A DNA stretch of 28,670 bases from CACZQA01 sp050943615. Lineage in GTDB: Bacteria > Actinomycetota > Coriobacteriia > Coriobacteriales > QAMH01. Below the pieces are notes generated by a model. That model made no database searches. It was not told the DNA's origin and worked only from the letters and a program-made list of their open reading frames with translations. Shown here in pieces: positions 16,753 to 24,069 of the stretch; the first letter of the stretch is position 1; each line of letters starts with the position of its first letter. The DNA lies in the NCBI GenBank assembly GCA_050943615.1, contig JBMNPN010000024.1, positions 1 through 28,670 on the forward strand, in the 5' to 3' direction. The translations under genes were made by a program, and so were the position numbers.

Positions 16753-17517
16753 ATGGGTACGGTCATGGAACGCGCGATGCAAACGGTGCCCATGAAAGGA
16801 GGCATCGCCTCGGCGGATTTCGCCCGCTACCGGAGCGCACTGTACGTGGTCGCCTCTCGCGTCTTTGCAAGCGAGGCGACAGTCAAGCTGCTCGATTCTT
16901 TCAAGGAGGCGGAGCACTGCTTTGAGCCGGGGGCTGCGCTGAGGCCGAGCGAGGCGCGGCTGATGAAAGACCTTGCCGAATCTCTCAAAGGGGATAGCCA
17001 GACGTTGCGAGGCCTTCTGGCAACGGAGTACGCGGAGCTCTTCTTGGGACCGCGCCCTCCGCTCGCCCCGCTTTTCGAGTCGGTCTACGTCGGGTTTCCG
17101 AACAGGCTCTATACGGATGTGACGATGGCGGTGCGCAGATGCTACCAGCAACAGGGTTGGAAGCGCACGGACAGCGCGCACGTTCCCGATGACTCCATCG
17201 CATTCGAGCTCGAGTTCATGGCGCACCTCAGCTCGAGAGAAGCGGCATTGCTCGATTCGGGCAAGCGGGTCGCGGCATATGAGCTGAGAGCTTCCGAGCA
17301 GAGCTTTCTTGACGAACACCTCTGCCAGTGGGCGTGGATGTTCGAAGAGCGTGTTGCCAAGGCGCCAGGTATCGGGTTTTACCAGGCATGGAGCGCGTTC
17401 GTGACCGCATTTGCACAGGAAGATTCCACGTTCCTCGCGCAGACACTGCAATCGAGCGGTTCTTTTCGCGAGACGTTAGACATGCAACTTTCAGATGATG
17501 GGGAGGTCCATCAATGA
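16753..17517 (+). CDS. TorD/DmsD-type molybdoenzyme maturation chaperone
   Basis: 254 residues, largely helical. TorD-family marks are TEYAELFLGPRPPLAPLFESVY in the middle, PDDSIAFELEFMAHL and FLDEHLCQWAWMFEERV. These chaperones bind the Tat signal of their partner and hold it for cofactor loading in the cytoplasm. The gene starts 3 bases after the Fe-S subunit stop, and its own stop overlaps the anchor ATG, so it is translationally coupled within the operon. The start could also be the ATG at 16765; the ribosome site is weak for both. Confidence 0.87.
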   Translation: MGTVMERAMQTVPMKGGIASADFARYRSALYVVASRVFASEATVKLLDSFKEAEHCFEPGAALRPSEARLMKDLAESLKGDSQTLRGLLATEYAELFLGPRPPLAPLFESVYVGFPNRLYTDVTMAVRRCYQQQGWKRTDSAHVPDDSIAFELEFMAHLSSREAALLDSGKRVAAYELRASEQSFLDEHLCQWAWMFEERVAKAPGIGFYQAWSAFVTAFAQEDSTFLAQTLQSSGSFRETLDMQLSDDGEVHQ

Positions 17518-18284
17518 TCTCAGAATTTCCCTTGCTGGTCTTTACCACGTGCACGGGGCTGGCGGCGGGGTCCTACCTCGCAAGTGCACTCTTTTTCAAC
17601 AAGGACGATCGAGGAAAACGCCCCTGGCTGTTTCCGCTGGTCTGCTTGATTCTACTTGGAATCGGCATGTTGAGCTCGATGCTGCACCTCCAGCATCCCG
17701 AGCGCATCATGAACGCCATGGCGAACCCGGCCGCCATGATCTGCCAGGAGGCCTATTGGTCGATTGTCTTCGGGCTGCTTGTCCTGATCGATTTCATCTA
17801 TGCGCTTGTGAAAAAGGACAACAAGCGCGGTTTGCATATCGCAGCTGCCGTCTTTGGCGTCGGCCTCATGGCGGTCACCTCTACGGCGTACGCTATCAAT
17901 CTCGGCGTTGACGCATGGGAGGGCCCGGCGAGCTGGCTCACGTTCTTTGTAGGAGACATCGCCCTCGGATTCTCCCTGTTCTGCCTGTTCGAAAAAGGCC
18001 TTCTGGAAGGCAAGCGGGCACGCGGCGCGGGCATTGCGGTCTACCTCGTCTATGCGCTTGTCCTGGTTTGGCAGGGCGTCCAGTTCGGGATGGCCGGTGC
18101 GAGCGCCGTGCCTGCCGTGATCGCTGCGGTCATCGCCCTCGCGGCAGTTTGCTTCATCGTGTCCGCGGCAAAGAAGGAGGGGTCCAGGCTTTCGGGATTT
18201 AACCTGGCAACGCTGGTCTTCATCCTGATACTCGTCGCCGCGGTGGTGTCGCGTTACTCGTTCTATGCGATGTTCTCAATCTAG
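17514..18284 (+). CDS. DmsC-like membrane anchor / quinol oxidase subunit
   Basis: 256 residues with about eight predicted membrane helices. The segment SSMLHLQHPERIMNAMANP and the preceding helix match the DmsC family, which anchors the catalytic complex and oxidises menaquinol. The conserved His-Leu-Gln-His-Pro context sits between helices 2 and 3. The ATG overlaps the chaperone stop (ATGA at 17514-17517). It ends the operon, followed by a strong terminator. Confidence 0.9.
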   Translation: MISEFPLLVFTTCTGLAAGSYLASALFFNKDDRGKRPWLFPLVCLILLGIGMLSSMLHLQHPERIMNAMANPAAMICQEAYWSIVFGLLVLIDFIYALVKKDNKRGLHIAAAVFGVGLMAVTSTAYAINLGVDAWEGPASWLTFFVGDIALGFSLFCLFEKGLLEGKRARGAGIAVYLVYALVLVWQGVQFGMAGASAVPAVIAAVIALAAVCFIVSAAKKEGSRLSGFNLATLVFILILVAAVVSRYSFYAMFSI

Positions 18285-18295
18285 GCGCTCTTTGG

Positions 18296-18340
18296 GAAGG
18301 CACCGTCGGCATTTCAATTCTGCCGCCGGCGCCTTCTTCT
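18296..18340 (+). terminator. Terminator of the molybdoenzyme operon
   Basis: GAAGGCACCGTCGGC (18296-18310) pairs with GCCGCCGGCGCCTTC (18322-18336) with two mismatches and an 11-base loop, followed by TTCT. It begins 12 bases after the anchor gene stop. Confidence 0.7.
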
Positions 18341-18426
18341 AAAGTAGACTTCCGCATTTTCGTCGAGCATGGGAAATTGTCATGTCCTCAGCTGTTCCTC
18401 TGGAGAAAAGCCATATACAGTCCTCA

Positions 18427-18460
18427 ATGTCTGGCATACAATCTCTATCGAGCCATACAA
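18427..18460 (+). promoter_or_regulatory. Operator in the MocR-type regulator's own promoter
   Basis: ATGTCTGGCATACAA (18427-18441) matches the reverse of the aldo/keto reductase operator except at its first and central bases, and CCATACAA (18453-18460) adds a half-site. The TACAAT inside (18437-18442) could be the -10 box. The site lies 15 to 48 bases before the ATG, which supports autoregulation. Confidence 0.58.
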
Positions 18461-18474
18461 AGAGGAGACAGAGA

Positions 18475-19878
18475 ATGCCAATCAATTCCTTCGACGATTA
18501 CCCCATGTCGTGGCGTCCGAAAAAAGAGGAGCTCAAGCGCCCGTATTACATCTCGCTTGCCGACCTCATGGAGCAGGACATCCGCACAGGCAAGCTCGCT
18601 CCTAATGCCAAGCTGCCCCCGCAGCGCGAGCTCGCGGACTTTCTCGACCTGAACCTGAGCACGATTTCAAAAACATACAAGCTCTGCGAGGCACGTGGAC
18701 TGGTGACCGCCGTCGTTGGCAGGGGTACCTTCGTCACGCTGCATGCGCCCGTCACCACGAGCGTCGTGGAGGAGCACCCCGGTGCCAATATCGAGCTCGG
18801 CACGATCTACCCGTTCTACGAGCACAACGCGATCGTTCGCGACGTAGCTCGCGATATCCTCTCGCAGGACGACTCAGCGAAGCTGTTCGAGTATGCCGAC
18901 CCCCTGGGCAGCAAGCGCCAGTCTGCAATCGGCGCAAAGTGGCTCAAGCATCTGGGCGTGGATGCGGACGGCGAGGACACGATCATCGCCTCTGGTGTGC
19001 AAAACGCCCTAGCCGACTTGCTCGTCTCGCTTTTCGAGCCCGGCGACAAGATCGTCGTCGACGAGTATACCTATCCCAACTTCATCAGCCTCTGCAGCCT
19101 GCTCCACCTGCATCTCATCCCCTTGGGAGAAGGGGAGGGCGGACTGGATGTCGAGGCGCTCGAGAACATCTGCATCACGCAGAAGCCACAGGGCATCTAC
19201 CTTATGCCCTCGGGGAGCAACCCCACCAACGTATCGCTTTCCGGAAAGGTCAAAGAGCAGGTGGCCGATATCGTGAAGCGCTATGGGCTTATCGTGCTAG
19301 AAGACGACAACTACTCGGCGCTTCTAGAGGGGCCGCTCGATCCGCTCGTCAACTACCTTCCGGATAGCTGCGTTTACATCAGCGGCTTTTCCAAGCCGGT
19401 CTGCTCGGGGCTTCGCATCGCCTACATGCGCGTCCCCCGGCGCCTGCGCGAAAAGGTGGTCCACGGCGCGGTCAGCCAGAACCTGAAGATTCCCTCGCTC
19501 AACATCGAGATCGCAACGCAGCTCGTCGAGCGCGGGCTGACGGCCTCGATAGCCAAGGACAAGCGCCGGCTTTCAATCGAGAGAAACGGCATCTTCAAGG
19601 AGGTCTTTCCCGAGTCCGCGTGTCATGACGTGTCCTTTTGCCAGTGGATCGACCTGCCAGACGGGTGCACGGGCAAGTCATGCGAGGTCGCGCTGGCAAA
19701 CCAGGGCGTGAACGTCTTCGGAGCCGAGCGCTTTGCCGCGAGCGGAGATGCGAGCGCTGCGCATCTCAGGATTGCGACCTGCTCGCCATCAACCGCAAGC
19801 GAGCTGCGCCGTGGCCTCGGCTTGGTGCGCTCCTATCTGGACTCTTTCGGGCAGTCAACGCCGCGCTTTATCGTGTAA
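18475..19878 (+). CDS. MocR-type regulator (GntR winged helix fused to aminotransferase-like domain)
   Basis: 467 residues. Residues 1-90 are a GntR-type winged helix (YYISLADLMEQDIRTGKLAPNAKLPPQRELADFLDLNLSTISKTY is within it; wing at VVGRGTFV). Residues 110-460 follow the fold-type I aminotransferase pattern: ASGVQNALADLLVSLFEPGD, MPSGSNPTN, LEDDNYSALL and SGFSKPVCSGLRIAYM, in which Lys307 would bind pyridoxal phosphate. MocR proteins such as GabR sense an amine or amino acid through the PLP group. AGAGGAG precedes the ATG; 31 open codons upstream overlap the operator and are not counted. It lies directly downstream of the molybdoenzyme operon and shares operators with it. Confidence 0.93.
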   Translation: MPINSFDDYPMSWRPKKEELKRPYYISLADLMEQDIRTGKLAPNAKLPPQRELADFLDLNLSTISKTYKLCEARGLVTAVVGRGTFVTLHAPVTTSVVEEHPGANIELGTIYPFYEHNAIVRDVARDILSQDDSAKLFEYADPLGSKRQSAIGAKWLKHLGVDADGEDTIIASGVQNALADLLVSLFEPGDKIVVDEYTYPNFISLCSLLHLHLIPLGEGEGGLDVEALENICITQKPQGIYLMPSGSNPTNVSLSGKVKEQVADIVKRYGLIVLEDDNYSALLEGPLDPLVNYLPDSCVYISGFSKPVCSGLRIAYMRVPRRLREKVVHGAVSQNLKIPSLNIEIATQLVERGLTASIAKDKRRLSIERNGIFKEVFPESACHDVSFCQWIDLPDGCTGKSCEVALANQGVNVFGAERFAASGDASAAHLRIATCSPSTASELRRGLGLVRSYLDSFGQSTPRFIV

Positions 19879-19929
19879 GACCTCGCGAACGCGCGACTCC
19901 AAGCCGTCATCCGCAAGGCGCAAACGCCT

Positions 19930-20259
19930 TCATGCGAACACGAACTGGACGAGCAGCATGTAGCAGACCGTCCCCGAGGCTATCGATACAAGCATGTTCA
20001 TCCACCGTTTCTCGACAAGGACCGTAACGGCAATCGCGATGAGCTCGGGGATGCCGTGAGTTCCCTGGAGGATGGACACGTCTTTCAGACAGTAGATGAT
20101 GAGCATCCCGAAGATCGCGCCGGGGAGCGCCTTTCCGAGGTAGGTGATGTACTTTGGCGTTGGGCGCTTTGACGAGAACACCAGAAAGGGAAGAAAGCGC
20201 GTCGACATCGTGGCGGCAACGCAAAGCCCGATGGTGATGACCTGCTCGACGAGTGTCAC
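19930..20259 (-). CDS. azlD: AzlD-type branched-chain amino acid export subunit
   Basis: 109 residues starting at GTG 20259 (VTLVEQVITIG), with four hydrophobic helices and the AzlD pattern STRFLPF...PKYITYLGKALPGAIFGMLIIYCLKD. The GTG overlaps the azlC stop (GTGA), and GAGGAGG lies 9 bases upstream inside azlC, so the pair is translationally coupled. AzlCD together export branched-chain amino acids and some analogues. Confidence 0.88.
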   Translation of the reverse strand: MTLVEQVITIGLCVAATMSTRFLPFLVFSSKRPTPKYITYLGKALPGAIFGMLIIYCLKDVSILQGTHGIPELIAIAVTVLVEKRWMNMLVSIASGTVCYMLLVQFVFA

Positions 20260-21017
20260 TGCGCTTCGCCTCCTCGCCCAGCAGAGTCCGCGTCCGCTTT
20301 TCCTGCCGGCTCTCCCACGTCCATTTCCGTCACGTACTTGCTCTCGATGGGCTTTCTGAGGCCGGTGAGGATGAGCACGATGGCGCACATGGCAGGGATC
20401 ATGAACGAGTCGGCGCCGAAGACGACGAGGCAGACAAGCGTCGCCATAAGCCCGATGCAGGCGCTCAGGTGCTGGTGGTCCTTTCTCCACTGGTTCATGA
20501 AGATGACCACGAACATGGCGGTCATGACAAAGTCGAGGCCCTCGGTGTTGAAGGTCAGAAGCGAGCCCACGAGACCGCCGATGGTGGCGCCCGTGAACCA
20601 GTACATGTGGTTCAGGAAGGTAACCCAGAACATGAACCAGCCGCGGTCGATTCCCTCGGGGATCTCTGCAGTGTAGTTGATGGAGAACGTTTCGTCGCAA
20701 AGGCCGAATATGAGGTAGAAGCGCTTCCATCCGAGCCCCTTGAACTTGTCGAGCATCGCGATGCCGTAGAAGAGGTGGCGCGCCTGGATCATGAACGCCA
20801 GCGCAAAGGTGGTGACGGGCGCAAAGGGGGAGAGCAGCATACTTACGGCGACGAACTCGAGAGAACCGCCGAAAATGATGAGGCTCATGACCATGGGATA
20901 GACGAAGCTGAATCCCGATACGTTCATGTAGATGCCGTACGCCAGTCCCAGAAACCAGAATCCCGCAAAGATTGGGACGGTGTAGGGGAATGCCGCCTTC
21001 AGCGCCTTGAGTCTCAC
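20256..21017 (-). CDS. azlC: AzlC-type branched-chain amino acid permease
   Basis: 253 residues from GTG 21017 (VRLKALKAAFPYTVPIFAGFWFLGLAYG), the usual AzlC beginning. Further marks are FGGSLEFVAVSMLLSPFAP, QARHLFYGIAMLDKF and DETFSINY. About six to eight helices. It pairs with AzlD to export branched-chain amino acids. The GTG at 21017 is preceded by GAGGAGG at 9 bases; another in-frame GTG at 21035 is contained in that ribosome site and is unlikely. The hydrophilic tail of about 30 residues has no clear role. It is divergent from the XRE-cupin regulator. Confidence 0.88.
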   Translation of the reverse strand: MRLKALKAAFPYTVPIFAGFWFLGLAYGIYMNVSGFSFVYPMVMSLIIFGGSLEFVAVSMLLSPFAPVTTFALAFMIQARHLFYGIAMLDKFKGLGWKRFYLIFGLCDETFSINYTAEIPEGIDRGWFMFWVTFLNHMYWFTGATIGGLVGSLLTFNTEGLDFVMTAMFVVIFMNQWRKDHQHLSACIGLMATLVCLVVFGADSFMIPAMCAIVLILTGLRKPIESKYVTEMDVGEPAGKADADSAGRGGEAQ

Positions 21018-21065
21018 CTGCCATAGCCTCCTCACAGTTTGAAATGTTTGATAGACTATAGAAAC

Positions 21066-21083
21066 CGTTCGTTTTAACGAACG
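21066..21083. promoter_or_regulatory. Perfect palindromic operator between azlC and the XRE-cupin gene
   Basis: CGTTCGTTTTAACGAACG has two perfect 8-base arms around TT. It sits just upstream of TATAGT (21060-21055, minus strand), a likely -10 box for azlCD, so a bound protein would cover the azlC -35 region. The neighbouring XRE-cupin regulator is the obvious candidate to bind it. Confidence 0.6.
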
Positions 21084-21100
21084 TCGTAAGCGTAAATAAG

Positions 21101-21131
21101 TTCACTAAAATATTCAAGTGACTAATATAAT
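21101..21131 (+). promoter_or_regulatory. Probable promoter of the XRE-cupin gene
   Basis: TATAAT (21126-21131) is preceded at 19 bases by TTCACT (21101-21106). TCACT (21102-21106) and AGTGA (21117-21121) form a weak inverted repeat across this region. The ATG follows at 21162. Confidence 0.42.
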
Positions 21132-21161
21132 CTTTATTTCCAGAAGGAGCGAAGTACGGCG

Positions 21162-21752
21162 ATGGCGAAGGACACGACTTCTGAAACGCAAGAGCAGACA
21201 GACGTGAATGGCGTGATTGCCGCCAACCTCCGCAGGCTTCGCAAGGAGCGAAGCCTGAGCGTGGGACAGCTCTCGGAGACAAGCGGGCTTTCGAAAGCGG
21301 TGATCTCCCATATCGAGCGGGGAGAGGGCAACCCGACCATCAACACCATCTGGAAGATCGCCGCAGCACTGCACGTTCCCTACTCCTCGCTTCTCGAACC
21401 GGAGACGCGGCCGACGACCTTCGTGCCCTATGAGAGCCTCGAGGCGCAGGCCGATGAAGGCGGGCACTACCGTATCTCCTGCTACTACCCGAGCACCGCC
21501 GAGCGCGACTTCGAGTGGTTCTTGCTGGAGTTCGACCCGCACACACGGCACGTGACCGAGAGCCATCTGGAGCGATCGGACGAGTACCTCATCGTCAAGA
21601 CCGGCGAGCTCGTCGTCGAGGTGGCAGACGATCGCTACGTGCTCCACGAGGGCGACTCGCTCGGCTTCGATGCAAAGCTCAGGCACTGCTACGAGAACGA
21701 GACCGATGAGGTCGTGCAGGTCCTCTGCATCAACCACTATCCCAAGGGATAA
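21162..21752 (+). CDS. XRE-family regulator with C-terminal cupin domain
   Basis: 196 residues. A helix-turn-helix of the XRE/Cro type covers about residues 18-75 (NLRRLRKERSLSVGQLSETSGLSKAVISHIERGEGNPTINTI is its core). A cupin domain follows at about 125-195 (SDEYLIVKTGELVVEVADDRYVLHEGDSL). Such regulators often sit beside amino acid exporters or catabolic genes and sense a small molecule in the cupin pocket. AGAAGGAG precedes the ATG. It is divergent from azlCD and probably controls that pair. Confidence 0.9.
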   Translation: MAKDTTSETQEQTDVNGVIAANLRRLRKERSLSVGQLSETSGLSKAVISHIERGEGNPTINTIWKIAAALHVPYSSLLEPETRPTTFVPYESLEAQADEGGHYRISCYYPSTAERDFEWFLLEFDPHTRHVTESHLERSDEYLIVKTGELVVEVADDRYVLHEGDSLGFDAKLRHCYENETDEVVQVLCINHYPKG

Positions 21753-21762
21753 GAGCTGGCCT

Positions 21763-21796
21763 GAAAAGCAAAGGGGGCGCCCAAAAGGACGCCCCC
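21763..21796 (-). terminator. Terminator of the lut-aldA operon
   Basis: GGGGGCG (21773-21779) pairs with CGCCCCC (21790-21796), with further pairing of CC and GG around an AAAA loop. On the minus strand the stem is followed by TTTGCTTTT, so it terminates transcription from aldA, whose stop is 27 bases away. Confidence 0.7.
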
Positions 21797-21822
21797 TCGC
21801 CATGTTTGGCATTACGCCGCGT

Positions 21823-23277
21823 TTACTTGGCGTTCATGTCCCAATCGACATAGCAGGTGTGGCATTCCATGTACTCCTCGAAGCCGTACTTGCCATCGTC
21901 GCCGCCCAGGCCGGACTTGCGGACGCCCTGGTGGAAGCCGTTAATCGACTCGAAGTGCCAACGGTTGACGTAGGTCTCGCCAAAGTGGATCTCGTTCATC
22001 GCGCGCATCATGTAGTTCATGTTGTTCGTGAAGATCGAGGACGCGAGGCCGTACTCGCAGTCGTTGGCATACTCGATGGCCTGGTCGAGGTCGGTGAAGG
22101 TGCAGATGGGGAGCACCGGCCCGAAGGTCTCGTCGTGCATGATGTCCATGTCCTGCGTGCAGTTGGTGAGCACCGTCGGCTGGTAGAAGAAGCCCTTGCC
22201 GCCGTTGGCATTCTTATCGTAGTCGCCGCCGAGGGCGAGCGTCGCGCCCTGCTCGATGGCGTGCTGGACCTTGGCGTGCACGCCATCGACCTGCTTCTTG
22301 TTGATGAGCGGGCCCATGTCGTAGTCGCCCTCGTAGGGCACGCCGACCGTGACCTTGGACATCTTGTCGATGATGATCTTGGTGAACTCCTCGGCCACGC
22401 TCTCCTGCACGTAGCAGCGCTCTGCCTGGTTGCAGACCTGGCCTGCGTTTCCGATGCGCGAGGCGATGATGGCGTCGGCGGCCTTGTCGAGGTCGGCGTC
22501 CTGCATGACGATGGCAGGCGCCTTGCCGCCCAGCTCGAGCGAGACCTTCGTGATGTTCTTTGCGGCGTGCTCCATGATGGTGGAGCCGACCTCGACCGAG
22601 CCCGTCATGGAGACGATGCCCACCTTGGGGTTGGAGGAAAGGCCGTTTCCGACCGTGGAGCCCGAGCCGGAAAGGACGTTCACGACGCCCTTGGGAAGCC
22701 CGATTGTGTCGAGGATCTTGGCGAACTCGTAGGTGATGATTGGGGTGTCGGAGCTCGGCTTCAAGATGATGGTGTCACCTGCGACCAGTGCCGGCGCGAG
22801 CTTACGGACGATGAGGAAGTACGGGAAGTTCCACGGCATGATGCCCGCGGCCACGCCGATGGGCATCTTCATGAGAAAGACGTTCTCGTTGGGCGTGTCG
22901 GACTCGATGACGTCGCCTTCGATGCGCGGTGCGAAGCCCGCCATGTAGTCGAGGTACGCGGGGCCGACTCCGGCCTCGATTTCCGCGAGGCTCTTGTTCT
23001 TGCCCTGCTCGCGCATGATGAGGTCGGCAAAGAAGTCCTGCTTCTCCCTCAAGAGCCCGGCGAGCTTGGTGAGGTAGGCCGCGCGCTCTCCCGCGGGGGT
23101 CTTGCCCCAGGTCTTCTCCGCCTCATACGCAGCATCGACCGCTGCCTGGACGTCGGCATCGGTTGCTTTCGGGCACTGGGCGATGACCTCTTCTGTCGAC
23201 GGGTTGATGACGTCGAACATCTCGCGGTCGCCGTTGGGGATGAACTCCCCGTTGATGTAGAGCTGGTACTGTTCCAT
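21823..23277 (-). CDS. aldA: Aldehyde dehydrogenase, lactaldehyde/glycolaldehyde type (AldA-like)
   Basis: 484 residues, close to E. coli AldA in length and in many blocks: PWNFPYFLIVRKLAPALVAGDTI, MTGSVEVGSTIM, LELGGKAPAIVMQDADL (catalytic Glu), NAGQVCNQAERCYVQ (catalytic Cys), HDETFGPVLPICTF and FHQGVRKSGLGGDDGKYGFEEY. AldA oxidises L-lactaldehyde (and glycolaldehyde) to the acid with NAD. Being next to lutABC suggests that lactaldehyde, from fucose, rhamnose or methylglyoxal metabolism, is turned into lactate and then pyruvate. AGGAGG precedes the ATG. It is the last gene of the minus-strand cluster, 84 bases after lutC. Another aldehyde substrate is possible. Confidence 0.87.
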   Translation of the reverse strand: MEQYQLYINGEFIPNGDREMFDVINPSTEEVIAQCPKATDADVQAAVDAAYEAEKTWGKTPAGERAAYLTKLAGLLREKQDFFADLIMREQGKNKSLAEIEAGVGPAYLDYMAGFAPRIEGDVIESDTPNENVFLMKMPIGVAAGIMPWNFPYFLIVRKLAPALVAGDTIILKPSSDTPIITYEFAKILDTIGLPKGVVNVLSGSGSTVGNGLSSNPKVGIVSMTGSVEVGSTIMEHAAKNITKVSLELGGKAPAIVMQDADLDKAADAIIASRIGNAGQVCNQAERCYVQESVAEEFTKIIIDKMSKVTVGVPYEGDYDMGPLINKKQVDGVHAKVQHAIEQGATLALGGDYDKNANGGKGFFYQPTVLTNCTQDMDIMHDETFGPVLPICTFTDLDQAIEYANDCEYGLASSIFTNNMNYMMRAMNEIHFGETYVNRWHFESINGFHQGVRKSGLGGDDGKYGFEEYMECHTCYVDWDMNAK

Positions 23278-23318
23278 GAAGCTTGCCTCCTAATTCGGGT
23301 GCGTGCCTTCTATCTCTG

Positions 23319-23348
23319 CTCCCGGGCGCACCTTGGCGCCGGCGGGAG
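23319..23348. repeat. GC-rich intercistronic hairpin between lutC and aldA
   Basis: CTCCCG (23319-23324) and GGCGC (23325-23329) pair with GCGCC (23336-23340) and CGGGAG (23343-23348) around a six-base loop, 11 pairs with a two-base bulge. No T-run follows on either strand, so it is more likely an mRNA processing or stability hairpin than a full terminator. Confidence 0.45.
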
Positions 23349-23361
23349 TTTCGACCGATAT

Positions 23362-24069
23362 CTATGCAGCGCTGCCGTCGTCCACCACCACGTAGTGCAC
23401 GTACATGGGGCCGTGCACGCCCTCGACGCGCACGAGCTCGATGTCGGACGTGGCAGACGGGCCGCTGATGAAGCAGACCTGCGAGGGCATGCGGGAGTGC
23501 TTGCCGCCCTCGCCGTGCAATGCCGCGAGGCAGGAGCGCATCGTGGGGACGATCGAGGATGCGTCGAGCACGGCGATGTGCACGAGCGGAAGCAGGCTCA
23601 CGGCGCGTCCGCAGTTCGCCCTCACGACCTGCATGACGGTGCCCGTCTCGGCGATGCCCGCCGAGGCAAAGGTGATGCCATAGCCGGCCTTGTTCGCCGC
23701 CTCGATGCTCGCATCTGTCTGCGCGGGATCCCAGAGCGTGACCTCGTCGAGCGCCTCTTGGATGTGCAGCTCGGCAAGGGCCTCGTCCGCTCCCATGATG
23801 CAGGCGGCACTCTCCGACTCGCCTTTTGCGATGATGCCCCTGATGGTCGAGGCCACCTCGGCAGGGGCGCAGCGGTGCACGCTCACGCGGACCTTCTCGG
23901 CCTCTGAGACGAAGCGGTCCACGAGCTCATCGTGCGAGAGCCCATCGGTGTAGCGCTTAGGTCTGGGCGCGTCCTCGCGCGGTGTGGGTGTATCGGGGGC
24001 CGTGTAGCGTCCGAGCTGGGCGCTGATGGGGGAGCAGAGCTCCGCAAGAGTCTTGTTGCCGGTCCTCAT
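23362..24069 (-). CDS. lutC: LutC-type lactate utilisation protein (LUD domain)
   Basis: 235 residues with a LUD domain: KAGYGITFASAGIAETGTVMQV, RAVSLLPLVHIAVL and FISGPSATSDIELVRVEGVHGP. Together with LutA and LutB it forms the iron-sulfur complex that oxidises L-lactate to pyruvate. The ATG overlaps the lutB stop (ATGA at 24069-24066), so translation is coupled. The N-terminal 45 residues are polar and rich in proline. Confidence 0.93.
   Translation of the reverse strand: MRTGNKTLAELCSPISAQLGRYTAPDTPTPREDAPRPKRYTDGLSHDELVDRFVSEAEKVRVSVHRCAPAEVASTIRGIIAKGESESAACIMGADEALAELHIQEALDEVTLWDPAQTDASIEAANKAGYGITFASAGIAETGTVMQVVRANCGRAVSLLPLVHIAVLDASSIVPTMRSCLAALHGEGGKHSRMPSQVCFISGPSATSDIELVRVEGVHGPMYVHYVVVDDGSAA

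Noticed and set aside
19915..19930. AAGGCG-CAAA-CGCCTT hairpin between the MocR-type gene and azlD as a terminator
   Set aside because: Short stem, overlaps the azlD stop codon, and lacks a T-run.
19930..21282. Single 450-residue minus-strand protein spanning azlC and azlD
   Set aside because: Only its last part is real (AzlD). The rest reads azlC out of frame; two coupled genes with good ribosome sites explain the region better.
21670..23907. Plus-strand open frame of 745 codons opposite aldA and lutC
   Set aside because: Antisense shadow with Val/Asp/Leu/His-rich composition and no domain; the minus strand carries the clear AldA and LutC proteins.
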